DNA from: Butyrivibrio sp. VCD2006
Lineage (GTDB): Bacteria > Bacillota > Clostridia > Lachnospirales > Lachnospiraceae
Assembly (NCBI RefSeq): GCF_000423925.1
Contig: NZ_AUIX01000041.1
Span: 1-52,554, forward strand
Direction: 5' to 3'
Length of the DNA: 52,554 nucleotides
In this document: piece by piece, positions 15,665-24,341 of the stretch
Numbering within the stretch: the stretch's first letter is position 1
How the letters are laid out: each line of letters begins with the position of its first letter
Notes under the pieces: generated by a model
The model's database searches: none
Seen by the model: the letters and a program-made list of their open reading frames with translations, nothing else
What the model was told of the DNA's origin: nothing
Program-made: the position numbers and the translations under genes

Positions 15665-16459
15665 TTACAATTCTTTACTGCGCTCAGTCGCTGCCTGAAC
15701 TGCGTCCATGACAATTCCCCTGAAGCCCATTTCTTCTAATACTTTCACAGCCTCTATAGTAGTACCGGCAGGTGAACACACCATATCCTTAAGCTCACCC
15801 GGATGTTTTCCAGTCTCCAATACCATTTTGGCACTTCCAAGTACTGCCTGTGCAGCAAACTCATAGGCTTGCTTCCTGGGCATTCCTCCAAGTACAGCAG
15901 CATCGGCCATTGCCTCGATGAACATGAAAACATATGCAGGAGATGAGCCGCTTACGCCTGTTACAACATCCATAAGATTCTCTGTTACTACGTTTGCGGT
16001 ACCACAGCTCCTCAAAATATCCAGTGCAATTGAAAGATCGCTCTCCTCGCACAAATTGTTGGGGCAAACAGCGGCGCAGCCCTCACCTACAAGAGCAGGT
16101 GTATTAGGCATTACTCTGACAATCTTAACCGGTTTCTCAAATTCCTTTGCTATCCATTCAAGACTTTTGCCGGCAGCTATACTTATGATCAGCTTCTTAT
16201 CATCAATTTCATCCATGATATCCGCAATCGCAACCTTGAGAAACTGCGGTTTTACTGCTAGAAGAATAACGTCCGCATCTCTTGCAACGTCTGCATTGTT
16301 ATCCCTTGTCTGGATTCCGAATTTCTTTGCCGCGCCTTCTCTTGCAGCTTCCATTGGATCTGAGCCAATGATATCCTGCGGGTCAAAGATACCCTTAGAT
16401 ATAATTCCGCCCATAAGCGCCTTTGCCATGTTACCAAGTCCGATAAAACCTAATGTCAT
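15665..16459 (-). CDS. proC: Pyrroline-5-carboxylate reductase (264 aa)
   Basis: Last step of proline synthesis: NAD(P)H-dependent reduction of pyrroline-5-carboxylate. The N-terminal Rossmann motif GFIGLGNMAKALMGGI is present, followed by ADVILLAVKPQFLK, IVRVMPNTPALVGEG and the C-terminal signature AGTTIEAVKVLEEMGFRGIVMDAV, where the family's conserved catalytic dimer helix lies (VSGSSPAYVFMFIEAMADAAV). Standard length. AAGGAGG lies 6-7 nt before the ATG. It begins 20 nt after the RNA methyltransferase gene, so the two are co-transcribed. Confidence 0.95.
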   Translation of the reverse strand: MTLGFIGLGNMAKALMGGIISKGIFDPQDIIGSDPMEAAREGAAKKFGIQTRDNNADVARDADVILLAVKPQFLKVAIADIMDEIDDKKLIISIAAGKSLEWIAKEFEKPVKIVRVMPNTPALVGEGCAAVCPNNLCEESDLSIALDILRSCGTANVVTENLMDVVTGVSGSSPAYVFMFIEAMADAAVLGGMPRKQAYEFAAQAVLGSAKMVLETGKHPGELKDMVCSPAGTTIEAVKVLEEMGFRGIVMDAVQAATERSKEL

Positions 16460-16479
16460 ACCTTGCCTCCTTCTACTTA

Positions 16480-17340
16480 TTACTGTCTTCGCTGCCTTGC
16501 AGCTTCAAATGTCAGAATCGCAGCGGATGTAGCTGCATTCATTGATTCAACCTTGCCAAGCATGGGGATAAGCACATACTCAGATGCCGCATCAGCAGCC
16601 TCTTTTGTAAGTCCGTTACCCTCATTGCCTATTAAAAAAGCACAAGCTCCTTTATAGCTTATATCGTCATAGTTTTTCTTACCCTTCAGATGGGCTGCAT
16701 AGCTTGTCACTCCGTACTTTTCCCGAAGCTCCTTCACCGTATCCGGTATGGAATCCACATAAATAAACGGCACACGAAGAATTGCTCCCATTGTGGATCT
16801 CACAACCTTGGGATTATATACGTCAGCCATGTCGCTACTCATAATTATTCCAGTAACTCCCGCGCCTTCTCCGGTTCTGAACATATTTCCAAGATTTCCG
16901 GGATCCTGAATGTTTTCAAGGACAAGAAGAAGAGGAGCCGCTTTGTCCGTACTTGCAGTAGCACTGTTAGCATCATCTTTACCGGAAAAATCACTACCTC
17001 CACGAAGGAGATCAGCTAGTTCCCATCTCTTTTCCTTAACAATGGCGAGCACCCCCTGAGGTGTCTGAGTGTCTGCCATTTTCCTCATGACATCATCAGA
17101 TACTTCCTCAAAGCTGACACCGTCATCTGCCTTGATTTTACCTATCACAGCCCTGTCATCCGGCGAAAGATTCTCCATAAAATGCGAAGTCGCATATACT
17201 TCTCTTAGCATTTCCATGGGCACTTCTCTTAGCATACGGATTCCTTCTACTAGAAATATTCCGTCTTTGCGGCGAGCCTTTGCTTTTTTGCTGTATTCAG
17301 CTATCTGTTTTATGCGTGAATTATTGGTGCTTGTTATCAT
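16480..17340 (-). CDS. SpoU/TrmH-family RNA 2'-O-methyltransferase (286 aa)
   Basis: SAM-dependent rRNA or tRNA ribose methylase of the SPOUT class. The substrate-binding domain lies at residues ~1-105 (RIKQIAEYSKKAKARRKDGIFLVEG). The knot domain has motif 1 LVLENIQDPGNLGNMFRT, motif 2 FLIGNEGNGL and motif 3 IPMLGKVESMNAATSAAI. Between the two domains is a ~25-residue polar insertion (GGSDFSGKDDANSATASTD). Which nucleotide is modified cannot be told; rRNA is likely given similarity to RlmB-like proteins. The ATG directly follows a REP-like repeat whose GGATGAGGG appears to serve as the ribosome site. Confidence 0.88.
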   Translation of the reverse strand: MITSTNNSRIKQIAEYSKKAKARRKDGIFLVEGIRMLREVPMEMLREVYATSHFMENLSPDDRAVIGKIKADDGVSFEEVSDDVMRKMADTQTPQGVLAIVKEKRWELADLLRGGSDFSGKDDANSATASTDKAAPLLLVLENIQDPGNLGNMFRTGEGAGVTGIIMSSDMADVYNPKVVRSTMGAILRVPFIYVDSIPDTVKELREKYGVTSYAAHLKGKKNYDDISYKGACAFLIGNEGNGLTKEAADAASEYVLIPMLGKVESMNAATSAAILTFEAARQRRQ

Positions 17341-17343
17341 ATG

Positions 17344-17388
17344 CCCTCATCCGGCACTTCGTGCCACCTTCTCCCAAAGGAAGAAGGC
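17344..17388 (-). repeat. REP-like hairpin repeat upstream of the RNA methyltransferase
   Basis: Copy of the dispersed repeat in its GGCAC/GTGCC stem variant, with second stem CCTTCTCCC/GGAAGAAGG (one mismatch). It occupies most of the space between the pfkA terminator and the start codon of the methyltransferase. Confidence 0.8.
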
Positions 17389-17404
17389 TTGTTTATTCCC
17401 TTTA

Positions 17405-17433
17405 CAGAAAAACCTTCCCTGTTGGGAAGGTTT
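17405..17433 (-). terminator. Intrinsic terminator of pfkA
   Basis: Perfect 10-bp stem AAACCTTCCC (17410-17419) / GGGAAGGTTT (17424-17433) with a 4-nt loop and a short T run on the minus strand, about 25 nt after the pfkA stop. Confidence 0.85.
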
Positions 17434-17458
17434 AACTATTCTTATTAAATAATCTAAA

Positions 17459-18427
17459 TTAAAGAATCTTACTGATCTCGTACTGATACTCGTTGATGGA
17501 CTTCTTCATTGCAAGAGCCTCATCAATGTCGTAATCAACGAACTGACCATTTCTGTATGCTACTACACGATTTGTCTTACCTGCTGTAAGGATATCTGCT
17601 GCATAGCAGCCCATCATGGAAGCATATACACGGTCTTTACAGGTCGGGCTACCACCACGCTGCATGTAACCAAGAATTGAAGCTCTGGTCTCAAGTCCTG
17701 TAGCTGCCTCAATACGACGAGCCATGGAAGCTGAATGTCCGATACCCTCTGCGTTAAGGATAATGTGATGTGTCTTACCCTTCTTACGGTTATCAATGAT
17801 GTTATCAATAATTCTCTGTTCGTTGTAGTCATACTTCTCAGGAAGAAGAATGTCATCAGCACCGTTAGCGATTGCGCACCACAGTGCGATATATCCGGCA
17901 TGGCGTCCCATAACCTCTACGATACTTACACGCTCATGGGATGAGGATGTATCTCTGATCTTGTCGATAGCATCCATAGCTGTGTTGATAGCTGTGTCAA
18001 AACCGATTGTATAATCTGTACATGCAATATCAAGGTCGATTGTGCCGGGAAGTCCGATTGTGTTGATTCCCTGAGCTGAAAGTTTCTGAGCACCTCTGTA
18101 TGAACCGTCACCACCGATAACAACCATTCCATCGATGCCGTGCTTTCTACAAATCTCAGCACCCTTCTTCTGACCTTCCTCGGTTGTAAACTCCATACAT
18201 CTTGCTGTTCCGAGGATTGTACCGCCTCGCTGAATGATATCAGCAACGCTGCGGCGATCCATGTCGAAAATCTCCTCATTAAGAAGACCCATGTAGCCCT
18301 TCTTAACGCCTTTTACCTTAAGTCCGTTTGCAAGAGCCTTACGAACAACCGCACGAATAGCGGCGTTCATTCCGGGCGCATCACCACCACTTGTAAGAAC
18401 TCCGATAGTTTTAATTTCCTTTGCCAT
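17459..18427 (-). CDS. pfkA: ATP-dependent 6-phosphofructokinase (322 aa)
   Basis: Phosphorylates fructose 6-phosphate to the 1,6-bisphosphate in glycolysis. Motifs: GVLTSGGDAPGMNAAIRAVV (ATP loop), GGTILGTARC, GGDGSYRGAQKL with the GGDGS metal/phosphate site, and IDLDIACTDYTIGFDTA. In that last block the usual PGTIDND signature reads PGTIDLD. Then EVMGRHAGYIAL and the C-terminal LGYMQRGGSPT. GGDGS rather than GGEDT favours ATP over pyrophosphate. GAGG lies 11 nt upstream. It is next to dnaE, as in many Clostridia, but separated from it by a fold-back element with a strong hairpin. Confidence 0.95.
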   Translation of the reverse strand: MAKEIKTIGVLTSGGDAPGMNAAIRAVVRKALANGLKVKGVKKGYMGLLNEEIFDMDRRSVADIIQRGGTILGTARCMEFTTEEGQKKGAEICRKHGIDGMVVIGGDGSYRGAQKLSAQGINTIGLPGTIDLDIACTDYTIGFDTAINTAMDAIDKIRDTSSSHERVSIVEVMGRHAGYIALWCAIANGADDILLPEKYDYNEQRIIDNIIDNRKKGKTHHIILNAEGIGHSASMARRIEAATGLETRASILGYMQRGGSPTCKDRVYASMMGCYAADILTAGKTNRVVAYRNGQFVDYDIDEALAMKKSINEYQYEISKIL

Positions 18428-18477
18428 ATCAGGTAGTACCTCGTTATTGATAAATCTTTGTCACTTTTACGATTTAT

Positions 18478-18506
18478 ATATTAGCGCAAAATTCAGCACT
18501 CTGCAA
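18478..18506 (-). promoter_or_regulatory. Putative promoter of pfkA
   Basis: TTGCAG (18501-18506), 17-nt spacer, TAATAT (18478-18483), about 50 nt upstream of the pfkA start. Confidence 0.55.
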
Positions 18507-18544
18507 TTATTTAGGGGCATAAATTTAGCAATTTTTAATATATA

Positions 18545-18727
18545 CGCAGTGAAGGGATAGTCCCCAAATAGATGTTTTCGTCTGCGTCGTGATTTACTAA
18601 AAGAAACAAAAAATGGATGCCTTCTCTCATGTTATTCGGAACAGTCGGCATCCATTTTTTATTTATTTTGTAAATCATCTCCTCGTCCGGGAACTATCTA
18701 TTTGGGGACTATCCATTCTCTGCTTAC
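18545..18727. repeat. ~180-bp fold-back (MITE-like) element between dnaE and pfkA
   Basis: The two halves are inverted copies of each other. Outer arms carry GGATAGTCCCCAAATAGAT and its exact complement; outside them GCAGTGAAG mirrors an imperfect partner, and inside GATTTAC and AAAAAATGGATGCC mirror their partners. A 25-nt loop (18622-18646) sits at the centre. The innermost stem ATGGATGCC/GGCATCCAT is flanked by T runs on both strands, so it can terminate in both directions. No open reading frame. It may be a miniature mobile element or a structured RNA. Confidence 0.75.
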
Positions 18728-18778
18728 GTTATTGAAAATAGCTTCAATATACAGATTAGACGTTATGCAAAATTAAGA

Positions 18779-21700
18779 TCAAACCACTCGAAGATTGTCC
18801 TTTCCGAATTTTTCCTCAAGGATGGCCAAGGTTTCTTCGTTCGCGTTAACCTTTAGTGAGGTGGGCAGTTTTTTCATTTGCTTTGTGTCCTTAATGTAAA
18901 CTGTGACATGGTCTTTGGCGCCGGGGCCTTTGACGGTGGAGAGGAGGGTTTCTTCGAGGAGTTTAGCTTTTTGCTCGTAGGCTTCCTTGTCCTCGAACTG
19001 TATCCAGAGAGTTCTGGGTACTTCGTCGAAGAGCTGAATCTTGGATGCGATGAGCTTTGCATCCTTGTCTTCCTCTGCATTAACGCGGCCCTGAATGAAT
19101 ACCTTCGCGTCATCATTGAGTCTGCCCGCATTTGATTCATAGGTCTTAGGGAAAACTATTACCTCTATACTTCCCACAAGGTCTTCAAGGGTTATGAAGG
19201 CCATTATCTGATCATTCTTGGTATACTTCGTTTTCTTGTCAGCGATGATTCCACCCACGGTAACTGTATCGTTATCCCTTACAAGAGGCTCACCGGTCTC
19301 TTCATCGAGATAAAAATCAGTTGTCTTTGCGGTTATATGCTTCTTCCAAAGTCCTTCAAATTCTTCAAGAGGGTGGCCAGATACATATACGTCCAGTACC
19401 TCCTTCTCGAATTCTAAAAGCATATCCTTGGGGTATTCGCCCACATCAGGCATTTTGATCTCGAACTGTTCCTTAACCTCCTGCGGTGCGAAGTCGAAGA
19501 GTGACATCTGTCCCGCAAAACTGTTCTTACTCTTGTTATGAAGCTGATCAAGGAGAGACCCGAAAACGCACATCATCTGTTTTCTGGTGCCACCAAGACT
19601 ATCCAAGGCTCCTGCTTTTATAAAGTTCTCAACAGCCCTCTTGTTTATTTCTCCGTAGGGCTCCATCCTTGTCAGGAAATCGTTGAGATTCTTAAATTTA
19701 CCATTTGCTTCTCTCTCTTTTACTATGGTTTCAATGATAGGTCTGCCAACGCCCTTTATGGATGTGAGCGCATAGCGAATTGCCTTGCCAGTGCCATTAT
19801 CTGCTCCGGTAGTAACCGCTGAAAACCATGAATAACCCTCGTTGATGTCAGGAGGAAGGATGTCGATTCCCATATTGCGACAGGTCATAATATAGAAGGA
19901 AACCTTTCCCTGATTATCAATTACGGAAGTCATAAGTGCAGCCATGAACTCCACAGGGTAGTAGTATTTAAGCCATGCGGTCTGCATGGAAACCACTGCA
20001 TAGCATGCTGCATGTGACTTATTGAAGGCATACTTTGCAAAGTCCATCATGGAATCGTAGATGCGGTTCGCCGTGTCTGCGTCAACACCGATGGCCTTAC
20101 ATCCGGGAACTCCCTCTTCCTCATTACCATTTACAAAGTTCTCACGCTCGACCTCCATAACGTGGAGTTTCTTCTTACTCATGGCACGTCTTACTTCATC
20201 AGCTCGTCCAAGGGTATATCCACCCATTTTTTGAACAATCTGCATAACCTGCTCCTGATAAACAATACATCCATAGGTGGGTGATAAAATGGACTCCAAT
20301 TGCGGAGCCTCATAAGTTATGTTCTGAGCATCCTTTTTACCTGCGATATATTTAGGAATGAAATCCATGGGGCCGGGACGATACAGCGAAATTCCGGCAA
20401 TTATGTCCTCCAGCGACTGGGGCTTAAGCTCCTTCATGAAGGACTGCATACCCGCACTTTCTAGCTGGAATACACCTTCACAGTGACCGCTTCCTATGGC
20501 AGTAAGCACCTGCGGATCATCGTAATCGATTTTATCCATATCGATGTAATTATCATCCCCGGGCTTTGCTCCGTTTGATTCGTTTGCGAACCTCGCTGCA
20601 TCCTTGATAACTGTCAGCGTACGAAGTCCCAAAAAGTCCATCTTCAAAAGACCCAGTTCCTCAATGGTGGTCATTGTGAACTGTGTCGTCAGGTTTCCTT
20701 CTGCGGAGCGTGAGAGCGGAACCAAATCCTCTGCAGGCTTCTGGCATATAACTACACCCGCTGCATGGATCGAAGTATGTCTCGGAAGTCCCTCAAGCTT
20801 TTTACACATATCGATAAGATGCTTAACCTGCGGATCGCTCTCATACATTGTCCTGAGCTCCACGTTCATGTCCAGCGCTTTTTGAAGCGTCATGCCAAGC
20901 TCACCCGGAATCATCTTCGCAAGATTATCGCCGTAGCTGTAGGGCAAATCCAATACTCTCGCAACGTCTCTTATAACTCCCTTTGCCTGCAGCGTACCGA
21001 AGGTGATGATCTGCACAACCTTATCCGCGCCATATTTTCTCGTTACATAATCAATTACTTCCTGTCTTCTCTCGTACTCGAAGTCCACGTCTATATCGGG
21101 CATGGACACACGCTCGGGATTAAGGAATCTCTCAAAGAGAAGATCATACTTAACAGGATCTATATTCGTAATATGTATACAATATGAAACAACAGAGCCT
21201 GCTGCCGATCCTCTACCCGGGCCGACAGCTATTCCCTTCTCTCTGCAGAAGTTGATGTAATCCCACACAATGAGAAAGTAATCAACATAGCCCATCCTCT
21301 GGATTACCGAAAGCTCATAGTCCAGCTGCTTTTTTATGGTTCCGTCATCATCAGGATATCTCTCAGCAAGTCCGTCATAGCATAGCTTATTAAGATAAGT
21401 CCAGGAATCATATCCGGGCGGCACATCGAAGTGTGGGAGTTTTGTCACGCCGAACTCGATCTCAACGTTACATCTGTCCGCAATCTTCTGCGTATTCTCA
21501 ACCGCCTCCTGGGCATATGGGAAAAGAAGACGCATCTCGTCTTCACTTTTAACATAGTACTGACCGCCCTCATATCTCATGCGGTCCTCATCTGTCACCT
21601 TCTTACCCGTCTGGATACACAGCAAAAGATCGTGCGCTTCAGCATCCTCCGCGCGGGTGTAGTGACAGTCATTTGTCACAACAAGCGGTATATCAAGCTC

Positions 21701-22285
21701 CTTTGACAGGGTTAAAAGAGCGGAATTCACCGTATGCTGCTCCGGAATACCATGATCCTGCATCTCAAGGAAAAAGTTGCCATGCCCAAAAATCTCATCA
21801 TAGCGAAGAGCTGCTGCCCTGGCCTCCTCAAGGTCACCTCTTGAAATCGCCTTTGGAACCTCACCCGCAAGGCAGGCAGAAAGGCAGATTATGCCCTCAC
21901 TAAACTCCCTCAAAATCTCAAGATCCACTCTTGGCTTGTAGTAATAGCCTTCAGTAAATCCGCGACTTACGATGTGTGAGAGATTCTCATAGCCCTTGTT
22001 ATTTTCAGCAAGCAGAACAAGGTGATAGTACCTGTTCTCGTTAACGCCCGCTTCCTTCTCAAAACGTGAGCCCGGTGCTACATATACCTCGCATCCGATG
22101 ATAGGCTTGATTCCCTCTTTTTTGGCAAGCTTATAAAAATCGATAACGCCGTACATGACACCGTGATCCGTAATGGCTCCGGCCGTCATGCCGAGTTCCT
22201 TTATTCTTTTTACGTAGTCCTCAACCTTGTTGGATCCATCCAACAGGGAGAAGCCTGTATGTACGTGTAAGTGTGCAAATGACAT
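18779..22285 (-). CDS. dnaE: DNA polymerase III alpha subunit, DnaE type (1168 aa)
   Basis: Replicative DNA polymerase of the C family. The N-terminal PHP domain starts FAHLHVHTGFSLLDGSNKVE and contains ITDHGVMYG and CLAGEVPK. The polymerase core has VGPGRGSAAGSVVSYC, PDIDVDFEYERRQEVIDYV with catalytic aspartates, and LYRPGPMDFIPKYI. HhH and OB-fold segments occupy the C-terminal third (TVGGIIADKKTKYTKNDQIMA). Length matches DnaE rather than PolC. AAGGAG lies ~7 nt before the ATG. It is preceded by a REP-like repeat and followed by the fold-back element and pfkA. Confidence 0.95.
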   Translation of the reverse strand: MSFAHLHVHTGFSLLDGSNKVEDYVKRIKELGMTAGAITDHGVMYGVIDFYKLAKKEGIKPIIGCEVYVAPGSRFEKEAGVNENRYYHLVLLAENNKGYENLSHIVSRGFTEGYYYKPRVDLEILREFSEGIICLSACLAGEVPKAISRGDLEEARAAALRYDEIFGHGNFFLEMQDHGIPEQHTVNSALLTLSKELDIPLVVTNDCHYTRAEDAEAHDLLLCIQTGKKVTDEDRMRYEGGQYYVKSEDEMRLLFPYAQEAVENTQKIADRCNVEIEFGVTKLPHFDVPPGYDSWTYLNKLCYDGLAERYPDDDGTIKKQLDYELSVIQRMGYVDYFLIVWDYINFCREKGIAVGPGRGSAAGSVVSYCIHITNIDPVKYDLLFERFLNPERVSMPDIDVDFEYERRQEVIDYVTRKYGADKVVQIITFGTLQAKGVIRDVARVLDLPYSYGDNLAKMIPGELGMTLQKALDMNVELRTMYESDPQVKHLIDMCKKLEGLPRHTSIHAAGVVICQKPAEDLVPLSRSAEGNLTTQFTMTTIEELGLLKMDFLGLRTLTVIKDAARFANESNGAKPGDDNYIDMDKIDYDDPQVLTAIGSGHCEGVFQLESAGMQSFMKELKPQSLEDIIAGISLYRPGPMDFIPKYIAGKKDAQNITYEAPQLESILSPTYGCIVYQEQVMQIVQKMGGYTLGRADEVRRAMSKKKLHVMEVERENFVNGNEEEGVPGCKAIGVDADTANRIYDSMMDFAKYAFNKSHAACYAVVSMQTAWLKYYYPVEFMAALMTSVIDNQGKVSFYIMTCRNMGIDILPPDINEGYSWFSAVTTGADNGTGKAIRYALTSIKGVGRPIIETIVKEREANGKFKNLNDFLTRMEPYGEINKRAVENFIKAGALDSLGGTRKQMMCVFGSLLDQLHNKSKNSFAGQMSLFDFAPQEVKEQFEIKMPDVGEYPKDMLLEFEKEVLDVYVSGHPLEEFEGLWKKHITAKTTDFYLDEETGEPLVRDNDTVTVGGIIADKKTKYTKNDQIMAFITLEDLVGSIEVIVFPKTYESNAGRLNDDAKVFIQGRVNAEEDKDAKLIASKIQLFDEVPRTLWIQFEDKEAYEQKAKLLEETLLSTVKGPGAKDHVTVYIKDTKQMKKLPTSLKVNANEETLAILEEKFGKDNLRVV

Positions 22286-22300
22286 GTGTTACTCCTTATA

Positions 22301-22345
22301 CCCCTCATCCGGCACTTCGTGCCACCTTCCCCCCAGGGGGAAGGC
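22301..22345 (-). repeat. REP-like hairpin repeat upstream of dnaE
   Basis: CCCCTCATCC, stem GGCAC/GTGCC, then stem CCTTCCCCC/GGGGGAAGG. Same orientation relative to its downstream gene as the copies before birA and the RNA methyltransferase gene. Here the gene has its own AAGGAG. Confidence 0.85.
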
Positions 22346-22402
22346 TTTATATTTTTCATGCGCCATCTTCTTATAATCTATAGCAGTGGATTTTATACTC
22401 CT

Positions 22403-22501
22403 GCCTCCCCCTTGGGGGCGCAAATCGTCCGGGGGACGATTGTTCTGCGCCGACCGGAGCGGAGCGAAGACAAGGTGTCTGCGAAGCAGACGGATGAGGG
22501 G
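22403..22501 (+). repeat. Long, inverted variant of the REP-like repeat after the ABC exporter gene
   Basis: Ends match the repeat family in reverse orientation: GCCTCCCCC/GGGGGCG at one end and GTCTGCGAAGCAGAC then GGATGAGGGG at the other. A ~50-nt middle part contains a further hairpin with arms ATCGTCC and GGACGAT. It faces the copy at 22301-22345, making a ~200-bp inverted arrangement between the exporter gene and dnaE. Confidence 0.7.
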
Positions 22502-22505
22502 CCCC

Positions 22506-24242
22506 TTACGCTTCCCCAACCTGCATCTTATAATACTTCGCGTAAATTCCGTTCTTCTCCAGCAGTTCCTTATGATTGCCCTTCTCCTGAATTCCATCGG
22601 AATCCAGTACAATGATCTCGTCCGCGTTCCTGATAGTTGAAAGTCTGTGGGCGATCGTGATAGTTGTTCTTCCCACTGACAATCTGTCCAGACTCTGCTG
22701 TATATATCTCTCTGATTCATTATCGAGAGCACTTGTTGCCTCATCCAGAATAAGAATCGGCGGATTCTTAAGGAAAACTCTCGCAATGGCAATTCTCTGC
22801 TTCTGTCCACCGGAAAGTCTTGCTCCGCGCTCTCCCACCAGAGTGTCATATCCATTGGGAAGAGACGAGATAAACTCGTGAAGATCTGCCTTCTTAGCAG
22901 CGTCAACGATTTCATCAAAGCTCGCTCCCTGTCTGCCATAAGCGATGTTGTCCCTTATACTTCCATTAAAAAGATACACTTCTTGCTGTACTATACCAAT
23001 GACACCTCTTAGGGATTTTTGAGTAAGACTCCTAACGTCCTTGCCATCGATTTTTACAGCGCCCTTAGTGACGTCGTAGAATCTTGGAAGCAGACTGCAA
23101 AGCGTTGATTTTCCACCGCCGGAAGGACCGACTATAGCAACCTTTTTTCCTGCATCAACATGAAGATCAATGTGGCTGAGCACTCTCTCTTCGTCATCAT
23201 CATAGGCAAAGGACACATTCTCGTAATCCACATCTCCCTTGCACTCTGTAAGCACCTCCGCATCAGGGGCATCCTCGATCTCAGGCACCACATCCATAAC
23301 ATCCCTGAATCTCTGGAATCCCGCGGCGCCCTTCTGAAGCTGCTCCGTAAACTCGATGAGTATCATTACAGGAGATATAAACACATTTATGTACAGCGCA
23401 TAAACCGCAAGATCTTCAACCGACAGAGTTCCCTTCGCAATAAAAAGTCCTCCGAAGACTATTACTGCGATATACATAAGTCCTTCAAAGAAATTATTTC
23501 CCGCAAAGAACATCGCCATTGTTTTATAATTGGCCTTCTTTGAATCAAGAAATGCCTCGTTGCTCTTCTCAAACTTTGCTTTCTCGATATCCTCCCCGGT
23601 GAAGGATTTAACCACTCGAATTCCGCCAAGGGTATCCTGAAGGGAAGAATTGATGCCGGCGATCTTTTTCCTATTGTCGAAGAAGGTCCTTCGCATAACC
23701 CCGTTCTGTCTGTATGAAAAAATCGCCATGCATGCAACAATAGCTGCAAGAATCAGCGTCATCGGCACGTTCATTGTCATAAGAATAGTGAAAGAGCCAA
23801 TAAGCTTCACTGCAGAAATGAAGATATTTTCAGGGCCATGGTGCGCAAGCTCCGAGATGTCAAAAAGATCCGACACCAGCTTACTCATCATCTCACCGGT
23901 ATTATTTTTGTCATAGTAGGAAAAAGAAAATCGCTCGAACTGCTCGAATAGATCACTTCTCATCCCTGACTCCATGCGGGCACCCATCATATGGCCCTGA
24001 TAAGTCACATAGTGCTTACAAAGGAATCTGACTGTGTACATGATCAAAAGTCCGATTCCAAGCTTTATCACACCGGCAACTATTTTTTCCGGAGTCTCAA
24101 GGAAAAGTGTCTGTCTTAGAATTCTAAGTAACTGCGGAAACACAAGATCAATAAGCGACAGAATAGAAGCTGCCACCAAATCCAATAAAAACACTCCAAA
24201 ATACGGTTTATAATACGGTACAAATTTCTTAAGTAAATCCAT
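22506..24242 (-). CDS. ABC-type exporter, fused membrane and ATPase domains (578 aa)
   Basis: Half-transporter of the MsbA/LmrA/BmrA type that should work as a homo- or heterodimer in the membrane. Residues ~1-310 form a six-helix membrane domain (VFLLDLVAASILSLIDLVFP, VIKLGIGLLIMYTVRFLC, and others). The ATPase has Walker A GPSGGGKST, the Q-loop GIVQQEVYLFNGS, signature LSGGQKQR, Walker B ILILDEATSALD and a switch histidine in TIAHRLSTIRNAD. Only one half-transporter gene is present, so a homodimer is likely. Substrate unknown. GAGAGGAC precedes the ATG. A 99-nt gap separates it from the signalling operon upstream. Confidence 0.92.
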   Translation of the reverse strand: MDLLKKFVPYYKPYFGVFLLDLVAASILSLIDLVFPQLLRILRQTLFLETPEKIVAGVIKLGIGLLIMYTVRFLCKHYVTYQGHMMGARMESGMRSDLFEQFERFSFSYYDKNNTGEMMSKLVSDLFDISELAHHGPENIFISAVKLIGSFTILMTMNVPMTLILAAIVACMAIFSYRQNGVMRRTFFDNRKKIAGINSSLQDTLGGIRVVKSFTGEDIEKAKFEKSNEAFLDSKKANYKTMAMFFAGNNFFEGLMYIAVIVFGGLFIAKGTLSVEDLAVYALYINVFISPVMILIEFTEQLQKGAAGFQRFRDVMDVVPEIEDAPDAEVLTECKGDVDYENVSFAYDDDEERVLSHIDLHVDAGKKVAIVGPSGGGKSTLCSLLPRFYDVTKGAVKIDGKDVRSLTQKSLRGVIGIVQQEVYLFNGSIRDNIAYGRQGASFDEIVDAAKKADLHEFISSLPNGYDTLVGERGARLSGGQKQRIAIARVFLKNPPILILDEATSALDNESERYIQQSLDRLSVGRTTITIAHRLSTIRNADEIIVLDSDGIQEKGNHKELLEKNGIYAKYYKMQVGEA

Positions 24243-24341
24243 GCTGTCCTCTCTAAATCTCTAATCCTAATCACTCCAATCACTATACCATGATTTAGAG
24301 AACAACAGTATGGTGTTTTTCTATTTTAATCTACGCTTTCT

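Noticed and set aside
15918..16532. 204-codon plus-strand frame opposite proC
   Set aside because: Antisense shadow of proC and of the methyltransferase end; no ribosome site or recognisable domain.
22289..22939. 216-codon minus-strand frame overlapping the ABC exporter's ATPase domain
   Set aside because: It is an alternative frame of the exporter gene, which carries all ABC motifs. The translation is low-complexity R/L-rich with no domain.
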